From positions 1 to 64,000 of the forward strand of contig NZ_QLSV01000010.1 of the NCBI RefSeq assembly GCF_003268815.1: a stretch of 64,000 bases of DNA, given 5' to 3'. Positions 16,234 to 25,910 of the stretch are shown here, piece by piece; positions within the stretch are counted from its first letter, which is position 1, and each line of letters starts with the position of its first letter. A program made the position numbers and the translations under genes. The stretch is from Flavobacterium lacus. GTDB taxonomy: Bacteria; Bacteroidota; Bacteroidia; Flavobacteriales; Flavobacteriaceae. The notes below the pieces were generated by a model. That model was not told where the DNA came from. It did no database searches and saw nothing but the letters and a program-made list of their open reading frames with translations.

Positions 16234-19200
16234 TTATTGTATATATAATTTCTTGGTAATGACCTTATCGTCTTGGGTAACTTGTAGCAGATAAATTCCT
16301 TTTTCAAGGTGCGTGAGGAAAACCGTGTTTCGCGTATCGGTAAGGGTTCCTTGTTGAACATGTTGTCCTAATAGGGTACTAATCGTATAAGATGCTGTAC
16401 TCGGTAGAGTTCTAAAATCGATGTGAAATTGTCCATTGTCCACCGGATTGGGATACACACTAAAGTTTGACGCTGTAGGCTGATCGATGTTTAAAACCGA
16501 TTCATAAACAATTCTAAAACGAGCATCAGGGTTACTGGCATTGGAAACAACGCCTGTAAAAGGAATTTCTATAGTAGAACCATCCGTAGGAATAATGTGG
16601 TTGGTGCCGGTTTGAGTATCTTGCAATACTGGTTGCAAATCGGACAATACATAACCTTCAGTTCTTACTCTTAATCGATAGCTAATAGCCGATGTTCCGG
16701 TTAAACGGATGGGCTGCATCGTTTCCAATATTGGCAAGTTTAAGTACTCAATAGCTAAATTAGAAGTACCGTTACGAAAAAGAATATTTTCATTAAAATT
16801 ACTAACTTTTAATGCATCTTGCTGGTTTACTTCATTAGCATAATTACTACCACTTACACTTAAAATACCATCTGCTAGTTGCCATTGATTGTTTGTTTGC
16901 TTATCCAATAGCACTCTAATTTTATTGTCTGTTGTATTTTGAATAGAAGATCTTTCAAACCAAGTATCAGAGTTACCGTATTCTTTATGGCTTTCTTCAA
17001 ATACAAAAGAGGACGAAGTACTTGAACGTACAAAAAAAGCTTGACCACTTTGTATAAATGTATTATCAGGCTCACCTGCAAAATCGTTTGGTGGAAGAGG
17101 TGTCCATTCAATACCATTAAATGTATAATAACCACCTAAAATTCCTAAACTAGGATCTAATAACCAAAAAGTAAAATCAGGATTTGACATACTCAAAGAT
17201 TCGGTATTTAATGGACTTGCATAAGGATTTCCAATTAAATGATACCGATTGGCCGTTAAATTGTTGTAGGTGACATCACCTGTAATTAAATTTCCTCTTG
17301 GTTTAAGAGTAGTTTCAAAAGCATCATCAGTGTACGCTATATTACCAGAACCATGAGGTCCTACGGGAAAAACTAAAAAAGAATTGTTTTTTTCCTCATT
17401 ATAAAAACTATTGGGTACCGTTGTATCCGTAACCGCATTCCAATTGGTGCCGTTATGACTCCAAATGTTCGGTTGTGGACCAACTGTTAAACCATTCGAT
17501 GGAGTTCCCTGAGGATGCCAAAGTAAAACACCCTCTTGGTCAACACCTTGCCAGTTTTCAAAAATACTTGAATTAGATGCTCCTTTAAGTGGTGAGGTGA
17601 GCAAACGCCACGCTCGTTTAGAAGGCATAAAACGTTGAGCCACAACCTTACCGCTTAAAATCCAACCATTTGAATTAGAAACCTGAGTAGTACCTTGTAT
17701 ATCTGATTTGAGTTCGAAAATTAAATCGTCTGATGTACCATCGAAATCGACTGTACCAATGTTTTCTTCCGAAAAAGATAATACAGATTGTGAACTCACA
17801 CTAGCATTTGAGGTGAACGTTTTCGTGCCTACTCCTGAAAATACAATATTGTTATAAGCTAATCCAGCTATGTTTTGTGTGGAAGATCCTGTAAACGATA
17901 TATTTTGCCCAACCGAAGCAGTAGCAGGTGACGTAACAACCAAATCACCAGATATGTTAACGCTATTAACAATAGATTTAATACCACCTGTAGTTAAAGT
18001 TAGGTTAGAATAGGTTCCAACCGGCACTGTTTGGTTGCCATTACGATGTAGCTCTACTTCAAAATTCCAAGTACGATTTGTAGGAATTGGAGTCGAAGAA
18101 CTATTTTGTGTTCGTAATTTACCAATTCCTGAAGTTACAGAGAAATTACCTCCGAGTGCGAAAGTTTGCATATTTAATATGCCGTCTACATTCAAAGTAC
18201 TACTCACACTAATGGTTTGACTTGAAGTTACACCTGAGGTATTGGAAATAGTTAAAGTAGAAAAGGAATTAAATGAACCTGCAGGAATGGTTTGAGGTGA
18301 ATCTCCACTAAAAATAATTGTACCTGTTGAAGGAGATACTATTCCTGGTGAGGTTCTAACAATTGGACCTCGCAATGTTAATTCACTGGAAGCAATAATG
18401 AATTGACCACTTTGCAATGTTAGTGTATTGTTAATTAGTAAAGGATTACCAAGTATAATACTAGCTGTACCGGTTCTATTTATGGTTAAATTATTTAGGC
18501 CATTAGTAGTGCCTGGTATAGTTTGATCGAAACGAAAAGTACCCATCACACCATCACCTAACAAAATTATTGAGGAATTTCCTCCTCCACGTATGAAACC
18601 GTTACCAGCAAAACCAGAATTCACCTGATTAGGTGAAGGTACTGTCTTGCCAAATGTAGCGGTAAAACCATTCAAATCAAGAATATCTGTTGTATTGGTT
18701 AAAGTGATTGCATTCCCTCCGTTAGGTCCTTCACACAATAAATTATTCAATAAACGTACAGTACCACTCGGCTTATTAAGCACCATATAATCAATAGCAA
18801 ATGTACCACTACCACTAATGTCTTGTGTTCCGGAACCGGTGAAAAACACAGCTCTTGTGTTCGCATTAAAGGTTGCATTATCAATTAAATTACCGGTTAG
18901 TTCTAAATCACCCCCAACAGCCGTTGAAAGCGTGGCTGTCGCCCCGCTATTATTATTAAAATTTACACATCGAACTCTGTCAGCAGAAGTAGCCAGTGTA
19001 AATGTTCCGTCATTAATTATATTGCCTAAAATTATCACTCCAATAGGTTGATCAGCTACATTCATAGAACTTGTAGTAAAAGTAGAACCTGTATCTACAG
19101 TTAAATTACCAGCTATTTGTCGTTGCGTATCTTGGCCATTATGCACGTCTAAAGTAGTATTCCCGGAAATTTGAACATGATGGGGATAACCCCGTCCAGA

Positions 19201-20751
19201 AGTTGCAGACCATTCCGTGCCTCTGCCATATGGACCACCCGTATTATATCGCAAAGTAGCACTAGAATTATAAGTAGGAGCGTTGGTACTTACAAAACCA
19301 CCTGGATTTATTGTTAAGTTACCACTAATTGTAGAGCCGATTCCAAAGTTGACACCGCCTGCTATTGTTGCATTATTAAATGTAAGCGTTCCGGAAACTG
19401 TTGCTGAACCTGCAAATGCAACCGTACCATCACCGGCTGTAAAAATGCCGTTATTGGTTATTAAGCCACCATTTGAAATGGTGATTGTTCGGGGGGTAGC
19501 GTCGGAAGCTGTAAATATTCCGCTACTATTGATTGTCAAATTTGCTATCGCAATATTTGTGTTAAGTGTAATTGGCGCACCTGAAGAAATGGTAGCAAGA
19601 TTTGTTGATGCAGACGGTGCTGTTCCTCCCAGCCAACTAGCTCCAACATTCCAATTACCTCCAGAACCAGTAGAAATAAAACCAATATTTGAGATACTCG
19701 TTGCACTCGCGGTACTGCTTCCATTGGTTGGATGACTTACTGTTGCCGTGCCACTATAACCACTGGGAAGTGTAAAGGATAAAACGGTATTTGAAACATT
19801 AGAAGGAATTGTAATAGGATTTGCAGGGTTTGAAGAAAGAGTAACCAAGGTCACTCCTGCTAAGTTTGTACCGTTTAAAGTAATAGTGCTTCCGTTGTAT
19901 GCGTTGGTTGAAATTCCGTTATTTGGAGCAGCTGACACTGCTGATATGGCGGGAGTAATTGATGTGACATTATAACTGTAATTACTGCCGTTATTGTTAT
20001 TTAAGTTGATTGTTGCAAAATCTGCGTCAGCAGAGGATATCGCGGCAGTTCCACCAGACGTGAAAACATAATAAACAACAGTAGCACCTGCTGTATTTGT
20101 TGCAGCTGGAATTGTAGCTGCGTACGACGTACCAGAGCCTGTCATATTTACTACTGTAGATGTACTAAAATTATTTGTAGAATATCTCAAAAACACACCT
20201 TGCCCGGTTGGTAAATTGGCCGAAGTAGTCGCAGTAACGGTGACAGCATTGCCTGTTACGACATTTGCAGCAATAGGGGACTGACTAACAGTACTTACCG
20301 TAACCGGTGCAGCAGTTGTCTCAAATAAATAACCTCTAGTGTTTGTAAAACTAGCTGCATCTCTTATTATAAAAGTATAAAAACGGCCATTTACCTGATT
20401 GTAAGTTCCATCTCCTGTATTGTTATACCAATCCGTCTGTGCATTGATTGTAACGGCATCACCTCTAGACCATTTAGGAGAGAATGAGTTATTGTTTGCA
20501 AATAAAAAACCAGCATTTGAATTACTAGAAGTTGCTTGAATAGTTGTGATCCATGTTTGATTTAGTGAAGCTCTGTAAGTCATTGCACTATTACCAAAAC
20601 CATTAATGGAACCTCTAACAACCATAGAAGGCTGTGTTTGTCCGTATGATAATCCACTTATAGCAACAGCAATTAATAATCCTAAAATTGCTATAAGTTT
20701 GCTTATTGAATTTCTACTTCTGGTAAAAATCGTGTGAGTAAAGTTATTCAT
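16234..20751 (-). CDS. T9SS-secreted adhesin with IPT/TIG-like domain, cassette 3
   Basis: This is a 1505-residue protein. Residues 1-38 are a long signal peptide (hydrophobic LIAILGLLIAVAISGLSYGQ). Residues ~39-150 form a domain of unknown type (RGSINGFGNSAM, NGRFYTFIIRD). Residues ~150-265 form a beta-sandwich (TVVYYVFTSGG), and ~266-355 an IPT/TIG-like domain (GSTITLNGTNLAGVTLVTL). A long beta-rich stalk (~370-1010) contains the block shared with adhesin 2. The conserved C-terminal region (FMPSKRAWRLLTSPLKG) and a T9SS type A sorting domain ending KKLYIQ follow. It is predicted to be exported and surface-attached. No enzymatic motif is visible; the N-terminal part probably defines binding specificity, which cannot be read from sequence. 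Confidence 0.88.
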   Translation of the reverse strand: MNNFTHTIFTRSRNSISKLIAILGLLIAVAISGLSYGQTQPSMVVRGSINGFGNSAMTYRASLNQTWITTIQATSSNSNAGFLFANNNSFSPKWSRGDAVTINAQTDWYNNTGDGTYNQVNGRFYTFIIRDAASFTNTRGYLFETTAAPVTVSTVSQSPIAANVVTGNAVTVTATTSANLPTGQGVFLRYSTNNFSTSTVVNMTGSGTSYAATIPAATNTAGATVVYYVFTSGGTAAISSADADFATINLNNNNGSNYSYNVTSITPAISAVSAAPNNGISTNAYNGSTITLNGTNLAGVTLVTLSSNPANPITIPSNVSNTVLSFTLPSGYSGTATVSHPTNGSSTASATSISNIGFISTGSGGNWNVGASWLGGTAPSASTNLATISSGAPITLNTNIAIANLTINSSGIFTASDATPRTITISNGGLITNNGIFTAGDGTVAFAGSATVSGTLTFNNATIAGGVNFGIGSTISGNLTINPGGFVSTNAPTYNSSATLRYNTGGPYGRGTEWSATSGRGYPHHVQISGNTTLDVHNGQDTQRQIAGNLTVDTGSTFTTSSMNVADQPIGVIILGNIINDGTFTLATSADRVRCVNFNNNSGATATLSTAVGGDLELTGNLIDNATFNANTRAVFFTGSGTQDISGSGTFAIDYMVLNKPSGTVRLLNNLLCEGPNGGNAITLTNTTDILDLNGFTATFGKTVPSPNQVNSGFAGNGFIRGGGNSSIILLGDGVMGTFRFDQTIPGTTNGLNNLTINRTGTASIILGNPLLINNTLTLQSGQFIIASSELTLRGPIVRTSPGIVSPSTGTIIFSGDSPQTIPAGSFNSFSTLTISNTSGVTSSQTISVSSTLNVDGILNMQTFALGGNFSVTSGIGKLRTQNSSSTPIPTNRTWNFEVELHRNGNQTVPVGTYSNLTLTTGGIKSIVNSVNISGDLVVTSPATASVGQNISFTGSSTQNIAGLAYNNIVFSGVGTKTFTSNASVSSQSVLSFSEENIGTVDFDGTSDDLIFELKSDIQGTTQVSNSNGWILSGKVVAQRFMPSKRAWRLLTSPLKGASNSSIFENWQGVDQEGVLLWHPQGTPSNGLTVGPQPNIWSHNGTNWNAVTDTTVPNSFYNEEKNNSFLVFPVGPHGSGNIAYTDDAFETTLKPRGNLITGDVTYNNLTANRYHLIGNPYASPLNTESLSMSNPDFTFWLLDPSLGILGGYYTFNGIEWTPLPPNDFAGEPDNTFIQSGQAFFVRSSTSSSFVFEESHKEYGNSDTWFERSSIQNTTDNKIRVLLDKQTNNQWQLADGILSVSGSNYANEVNQQDALKVSNFNENILFRNGTSNLAIEYLNLPILETMQPIRLTGTSAISYRLRVRTEGYVLSDLQPVLQDTQTGTNHIIPTDGSTIEIPFTGVVSNASNPDARFRIVYESVLNIDQPTASNFSVYPNPVDNGQFHIDFRTLPSTASYTISTLLGQHVQQGTLTDTRNTVFLTHLEKGIYLLQVTQDDKVITKKLYIQ
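18430..19520 (-). repeat. Beta-strand stalk block shared with adhesin 2
   Basis: This counterpart of 13470-14520 runs from TASDATPRTITISNGG to IILGNPLLINNTL. Order and spacing of the strand motifs are retained (GSGTQDISGSG, RLLNNLLC, DLNGFTATFGK, GFIRGGGNSS). One insertion is present after the FGK motif in this copy. Confidence 0.8.
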
Positions 20752-21730
20752 AATGCCGACGATTAAGTGATTGATATATTTTTATTAAGGTTTTATGTTT
20801 GTTAAATTTGAAGATAATTACCTAGGAAGATAAAGTGTAATTTTTTCTAATATTTTTTAAACAATAAGAATTACTCATTCAAAATAATGAACAAATGCAA
20901 TCCAAAAAAAGTTTTGAGAAATCGTAAAAGAGGGATACAAAAGAAGTGCTCCCCAAAAATAGAAATTTTTCATAACGGCTAAGTTTATTTTGTAAATACT
21001 ATTTTGTTCTCTCTAATAGTGAAATTAGATAGAACTGTGGGGCGGTACAAATGTAATAAATTAATGGTTACTTAACGAAAAAATAACTTACGAAATCGAT
21101 ATCGTGTTAATAATTTAAGAAAAAAATAGTGTTATAATTGCGTACAACTCAATTGAATTTATTGACTTACCGCAAAAACAACGAACAAAGTTATTTTTGA
21201 ATGAGGAATTACGCTTGGTTAGCGCTTCGTAAGATACTAAAAATGTCGCGTTAACGTTGTCTTCTTTTAATTCTTTTCATCAGATGCCCTATCTAAAACA
21301 AAAAAGCCATCAGATTTTAAATCTAACAAGTCTTTCGTCTAAATTAATGTTTTGAAAAAAATTACTATTTCTGATAGAATAAATTATATTTTACCAGCAT
21401 ACGCTTAAACTATAAACAACTGATTTAGGTTATTCGTTACTCAAGAGCTCAATAACTTTTATAATTGCTATAAAAGGATTTTATAATTATTTTTAATCGA
21501 TGAATATAAACTTCTAATAATTCATAACTATTTTAAAAATAGTCTGGAAATTAAACTCGATTACCTTTTATTCTATACAAACTCATCCTCTTCAAATCCA
21601 ACCGGTAAAACAGTAAAAAAAACATTTCCATATTCATTTGAAGCACTAAGAAAATAATTTCAGTGTTTACAGTAAAACCTAATGCACTAGAGGCGATTCA
21701 AGCGAAACCATAGTAGGGTAAATCATAGAG
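20752..21730. other. Intergenic region between polysaccharide locus and adhesin cassettes
   Basis: This 979-bp AT-rich spacer separates the end of the amino-sugar operon from adhesin 3. I see no gene, no strong terminator after the dehydratase, and only a small palindrome, AGATTTTAAATCT, near 21319, with two CATCAGAT copies near 21278 and 21310. The adhesin 3 promoter is expected near 20752-20850 but is not recognisable. Confidence 0.5.
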
Positions 21731-23704
21731 TTATGCGGTGATGTCTAAAACACCGTACTCAGAATTGTTACTAATAAATTCCGGTACAATTTCCTTCATA
21801 CACTGCACCACTTGGACATTTGAACCGGTTTGAGCGAGCGTAATCAATTCGTCAACCATCATCGGAATTCTTTTGCAATCGCTTGTTGGTTCTTGAGCAA
21901 TCGTAATTTTTTCATGATAGGTGGGCAATGTTTTAGAGGCATTGTGTAACAATTCCTCATATAACTTCTCTCCTGGACGCAATCCGGTAATGGCAATTTT
22001 AATATCAATATCAGGCTTGAAACCGGCCATCCGAATCATTTTCTTAGCTAAATCAATAATACGCACCGGTTTTCCCATATCAAATAAAAAAATCTCACCG
22101 CCTTTTCCCATCACACCTGCCTCTAAAACCAATTGACAGGCTTCAGGAATAGTCATGAAATAGCGAATAATTTCCGGATGAGTGATGGTCACGGGACCTC
22201 CTTCAGCAATTTGTTTACTGAATAAAGGAACCACGGAGCCATTTGACCCTAAAACATTGCCAAATCGAGTCGTGATAAATTTCGTAACACCGTCAGCAGA
22301 AAATGGCCGTTGTGCATGGAACAACGATTGAACGTATTTCTCAGCAATACGCTTGCTGGCGCCCATCACATTACTGGGGTTTACCGCTTTATCGGTGGAA
22401 ACCATGACAAACTTTTCTACTTTATACTTGACGGATAAATCAGCTAAGTTCTTTGTTCCCATGACATTAACAAGGACCGCTTGATCCGGATTTTTCTCCA
22501 TCAAAGGAACATGCTTATAAGCAGCGGCATGATACACTTTTTGAGGTAGATAAGTCTGAAAGACTTTTTCCATCGCCGCATAATTCCGAATATCTTTAAT
22601 GACTAAATGGATTAAAACGGAAGGATTATGCTGTTCAATCTCTAAGCTTAAATGATGCAAAGGGGTTTCGGCTTGGTCTAACAAAATAATTTCATCAGGC
22701 TCAAAAGCTAATACTTGCCGCACTATTTCACTGCCAATTGAACCGGCAGCTCCTGTGACTAAAACGCGCTTCTTTTGTAACTGTTGCTCGATTTTACTTT
22801 TATCTAAAACAATAGGTTTACGCTCCAATAAATCCTCAATTTTTAAGGTCTGTACTTTTCTGGAAATTTCTTTTTGATCTTCCCAATCTGAAATTAACGG
22901 AAGGGTAAAAACTTTAAAACCGGCTTCCAAACAATCATCAACAATAAAACGTTTGTCTTCAATACCCATTTGATTATCCGCCAAAATAAGGGCTTGAGCC
23001 TGATAGGATCGTAACAAGACCGGAATTCGTTTGTTTTTTTGAATCAGTGGAACATCCAATATTGTTTTTGAAATGCCTTTATTACTCGGACTGATAAATC
23101 CAACAAGTTTAAAACGACTCGGTACCTCAGACTTTAACGCATTAGCAACAGCAATGGCATTGGCATCTGAACCATAAACCAAAGCCGTGATTAAATTGTA
23201 TTTCTGAGACTTGGAAAAAAAACGTTCAAATACAGACTTAACTAAAATTCTAAACAACAAAAGTAACGAGAAGTTTAAAACAAAATTAAATAAGAGCTCA
23301 GCAAATAAATAGATTTTGTTGCTAGTAAAAAAATAACTGGTAGAACTAATCAACAATAAAGTACCAAATCCAAAAAAAGTAGAAACTAATAATTTAATTG
23401 CATCTATAAAAGTGGAATGCCTTATAATTCCTGCAAAAGTTCTAAATAGCAGAAAAAATAATGAATTAACAGCCACGAGTAGGCCATAACGAAAGGGAAC
23501 ACTAACATCTTCGTAGATATTAAGCGTCAAGCCTTTCAATAAAAAGAAAGTACAGACTGCTGAAATAAACAAAATGCAGATGTCGATGGAGAGGACTACC
23601 CAACGTGGTAAATAAGCCAATTTAGACAAGTCTAAACTAGTCGACAGCGTAGTTACTACTTTTTTGATTTGTTTTAACTGAGCTTGTTTGAATCTATTTT
23701 TCAA
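21731..23704 (-). CDS. Membrane-bound UDP-sugar 4,6-dehydratase (CapD/WbpM/PglF family)
   Basis: This 657-residue protein is the usual length of the long membrane form. Four transmembrane helices (~36-56, 72-92, 103-124, 130-155) are followed by a CoA-binding-like Rossmann domain (~165-290) and an SDR domain with GAAGSIG (318-324). It has STDKA (436-440) and the Met447-x3-Lys451 pair that replaces YxxxK in this family (NVMGASK). It converts UDP-GlcNAc to UDP-4-keto-6-deoxy-GlcNAc at the inner membrane, the first step to bacillosamine, QuiNAc or FucNAc. It is followed upstream in the operon by a PglE/EpsN-like aminotransferase (42 bp gap) and a PglD-like acyltransferase, so the bacillosamine-type branch is most likely. 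Close alternatives in the family form other 4-keto sugars. Confidence 0.92.
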   Translation of the reverse strand: MKNRFKQAQLKQIKKVVTTLSTSLDLSKLAYLPRWVVLSIDICILFISAVCTFFLLKGLTLNIYEDVSVPFRYGLLVAVNSLFFLLFRTFAGIIRHSTFIDAIKLLVSTFFGFGTLLLISSTSYFFTSNKIYLFAELLFNFVLNFSLLLLFRILVKSVFERFFSKSQKYNLITALVYGSDANAIAVANALKSEVPSRFKLVGFISPSNKGISKTILDVPLIQKNKRIPVLLRSYQAQALILADNQMGIEDKRFIVDDCLEAGFKVFTLPLISDWEDQKEISRKVQTLKIEDLLERKPIVLDKSKIEQQLQKKRVLVTGAAGSIGSEIVRQVLAFEPDEIILLDQAETPLHHLSLEIEQHNPSVLIHLVIKDIRNYAAMEKVFQTYLPQKVYHAAAYKHVPLMEKNPDQAVLVNVMGTKNLADLSVKYKVEKFVMVSTDKAVNPSNVMGASKRIAEKYVQSLFHAQRPFSADGVTKFITTRFGNVLGSNGSVVPLFSKQIAEGGPVTITHPEIIRYFMTIPEACQLVLEAGVMGKGGEIFLFDMGKPVRIIDLAKKMIRMAGFKPDIDIKIAITGLRPGEKLYEELLHNASKTLPTYHEKITIAQEPTSDCKRIPMMVDELITLAQTGSNVQVVQCMKEIVPEFISNNSEYGVLDITA

Positions 23705-23746
23705 TGGATATTGATTTAATTAGTTAACACGATACGCGGTGATGAT

Positions 23747-24886
23747 TTAATTAAAATAATTGTTCAAGGCTGCACTAATTCTTGTTCTACAGTTGTCCGT
23801 TAAGTTGGACCCTGAAGGCAAACACAGCCCATTTGCAAACAAATCTTCACAAACCGTCGTACCGTAATAGGGATACTTTGCAAAAACGGGTTGAAGATGC
23901 ATGGGTTTCCACAAAGGTCTACTTTCAATGCCTGCTACTTCAAGTGCTAAACGTAAACCTTCTCGGTTTTTACCCTGAGAAAGTGTTTCATTAATAGAAA
24001 TGGCAGTCAACCAATGATTAGAAAAATAATCTTCCGTTGGTTCAGATAAAACAGTGACAAAATCAAAAGATTCAAAAAAATGGACATAAAAGGCATGCAT
24101 ATTTCTTCGTAAAGTGATGTGCGCGTCTAATACTTCCATTTGTCCTCTTCCAATGCCGGCACAAACATTACTCAAGCGATAGTTATAACCAATTTCACTA
24201 TGTTCATAATGAGGAGTATTGTTCCTGGCTTGTGTAGCCAAAAAGACAGCTTTTTCTTTTGTTTCTCGCGAATTGGCCACTAAAGCTCCACCGCCGGAAG
24301 TGGTAATAATTTTATTTCCGTTAAAGGAAAGTACACTTAGCGAACCAAAAGTGCCGCATTTTTGACCCTTGTAGCTACTGCCAAGTGCCTCAGCACTATC
24401 TTCTAGGATGGGAATACTATATTTTTCTGAAATGGATTGTAAACGATCTACCTGATATGGCATACCGTATAAATGTACAGCAATGATTGCCTTGGGCTTT
24501 TTTCCTAATTTGATTCGATCAATAATTGCTTCTTCCAAAGCAGTTGGACAAATAGTCCAAGTTTCTTGCTCACTATCAACAAATATGGGAGTTGCTCCTA
24601 AATATAAGATGGGGTTAGCAGAGGCAGAAAAAGTCATCGATTGACAAATTACTTCATCGTCTTTAGATACACCCAACAAAAGTAAGCCTAAATGCAGTGC
24701 CGCAGTTCCTGAACTTAACGCGGCGATGTGTTTTTCCTGACCGAGATAATTTTCTAAATCATGTTCAAATCCATCAACATGCGGACCTAATGGAGCAATC
24801 CAATTGGTTGCAAAAGCCTCATTTACGAAATAGTGTTCATTGCCTCCCATGTGCGGAGAAGACAACCATATCTTTTCTAATTTCAT
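23747..24886 (-). CDS. PLP-dependent sugar 4-aminotransferase (DegT/DnrJ/EryC1/StrS; EpsN/PglE-like)
   Basis: This is a 379-residue fold-type I aminotransferase. The N-terminus IWLSSPHMGGNE and NWIAPLGPHVDGFE are characteristic of the EpsN/PglE group. SSGTAALHLG (~58-67) binds the PLP phosphate, Asp163 (LEDSAEALG) contacts the pyridine nitrogen, and Lys192 (FNGNKIITTSGGG) is the Schiff-base lysine. It is expected to transfer the amino group of glutamate to C4 of the 4-keto sugar made by the neighbouring dehydratase, giving UDP-4-amino-4,6-dideoxy-GlcNAc. The product would be acylated by the PglD-like protein at 26557-27216. It belongs to the 21731-29289 operon. Confidence 0.92.
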   Translation of the reverse strand: MKLEKIWLSSPHMGGNEHYFVNEAFATNWIAPLGPHVDGFEHDLENYLGQEKHIAALSSGTAALHLGLLLLGVSKDDEVICQSMTFSASANPILYLGATPIFVDSEQETWTICPTALEEAIIDRIKLGKKPKAIIAVHLYGMPYQVDRLQSISEKYSIPILEDSAEALGSSYKGQKCGTFGSLSVLSFNGNKIITTSGGGALVANSRETKEKAVFLATQARNNTPHYEHSEIGYNYRLSNVCAGIGRGQMEVLDAHITLRRNMHAFYVHFFESFDFVTVLSEPTEDYFSNHWLTAISINETLSQGKNREGLRLALEVAGIESRPLWKPMHLQPVFAKYPYYGTTVCEDLFANGLCLPSGSNLTDNCRTRISAALNNYFN

Positions 24887-25008
24887 TTGAATTGGGAAGT
24901 ATAAAGGGTATTCAATTAATGATAATAGCTAATGTTAATAATATAAATTGACAGAAAATGGCTTTCAGAAAATCAGTGATTTTCTTTATAATTTTTCGCA
25001 GATATGCT

Positions 25009-25755
25009 TCACAAACTATCTTTCCAATATTTCAGTCGCTCCCGTAAATAAGCATTCATTAAAGACACTGATCTGTAAGATGGAAAAGTAAATCCATTAT
25101 AGTCGTTGGGTTCTTTTTTTACTTGAAAAGTTGCGGGTGCTCCGATGGCAGTAATCCCGGCTTTCTGGTAAAGCATTATCGCTCTCGGCAGATGTAAAGC
25201 ATCAGTAACAACAATAACTTTTTTTTGTGTACCAAATTGATCTACAAAAACGGCTACCTCTTCGGCAGTATTGGAAGGAGTTTCCAGTTGTTTAATCTGT
25301 TCAGATGGGATGCCTAATTCTATTGCTGCTCTCCTGGCAACGGATGCCTGCGATTCAAGACCGTAATTATAATAGCCGGAAGTTATAATCTTATAATTGG
25401 GCAACTGACGAGCAATTCTAATTCCTTCTACCAATCGAGCTAAGGTGGTCGGACTCAGTTGAGAGGTAGCCGGTAAATTAGGATCTAAACTATAACCAGC
25501 TCCTAGAACATGCAGGTAATGGGTCTTGTTTTTGTTTACTATATCTGGATTGTAATTGGCGATTTTCGATTCGTAGGCGGCCACGAGTTGCGAAGGGACG
25601 TAGTAAGTAGACGTAACTAAAAAAAAGACTGACAAAATAATCCAGAAATTTTTAATTTTTTTAAAAGTATAACAACGCGTCAGTACTATTAAAAATAATA
25701 CAGAAACAATGAAAAAATTAGTAAGATGAAGGCTTTCGCTAAGGATGTTGAACAT
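25009..25755 (-). CDS. YdcF/ElyC/SanA-family (DUF218) membrane protein
   Basis: This 248-residue protein has two N-terminal transmembrane helices (~12-28 and ~35-52) and a DUF218 domain. The domain has LHVLGAGYSLD, the helix SPTTLARLVEGIRIARQLPNYKIITSGY, TPSNTAEEV and VVTDALHLPRAIMLYQKAG with its conserved basic and His residues. Family members are linked to envelope glycan or lipid-carrier metabolism in other bacteria, but the biochemical reaction is not established. Its place in an amino-sugar operon supports a role with undecaprenyl-linked intermediates or surface glycan; this is inference from context. Confidence 0.8.
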   Translation of the reverse strand: MFNILSESLHLTNFFIVSVLFLIVLTRCYTFKKIKNFWIILSVFFLVTSTYYVPSQLVAAYESKIANYNPDIVNKNKTHYLHVLGAGYSLDPNLPATSQLSPTTLARLVEGIRIARQLPNYKIITSGYYNYGLESQASVARRAAIELGIPSEQIKQLETPSNTAEEVAVFVDQFGTQKKVIVVTDALHLPRAIMLYQKAGITAIGAPATFQVKKEPNDYNGFTFPSYRSVSLMNAYLRERLKYWKDSL

Positions 25756-25910
25756 CTTATAAAATTAAAAACAGCATTTCTGATAATTTACAAAAATGTC
25801 TTGAATTCTTGTAGTGGTGAAAAATTGATCAAGTACTTTCGTACAAATTCCGTAATCAAGATTTTTTACGTTAAAAAATAGAATAACAGTTAACCTATTA
25901 CAAATTAAAT

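Larger units (their letters stand above)
15866..17645 (-). repeat. Cassette repeat copy 3
   Basis: This is the third copy of the shared unit (adhesin C-terminus, 16-bp spacer, PID-CTERM gene, terminator). The adhesin part diverges more in the ~250 codons before the sorting domain than copies 1 and 2 do from each other. The last ~80 codons, spacer and mini-gene remain almost identical, as expected from recent exchange or conversion at the 3' end. Confidence 0.85.

Noticed and set aside
5205..20751. Insertion sequence or prophage origin of the tandem cassettes
   Set aside because: No transposase, integrase, terminal inverted repeats or target-site duplications were seen. The repeats are genic and terminator-bounded.
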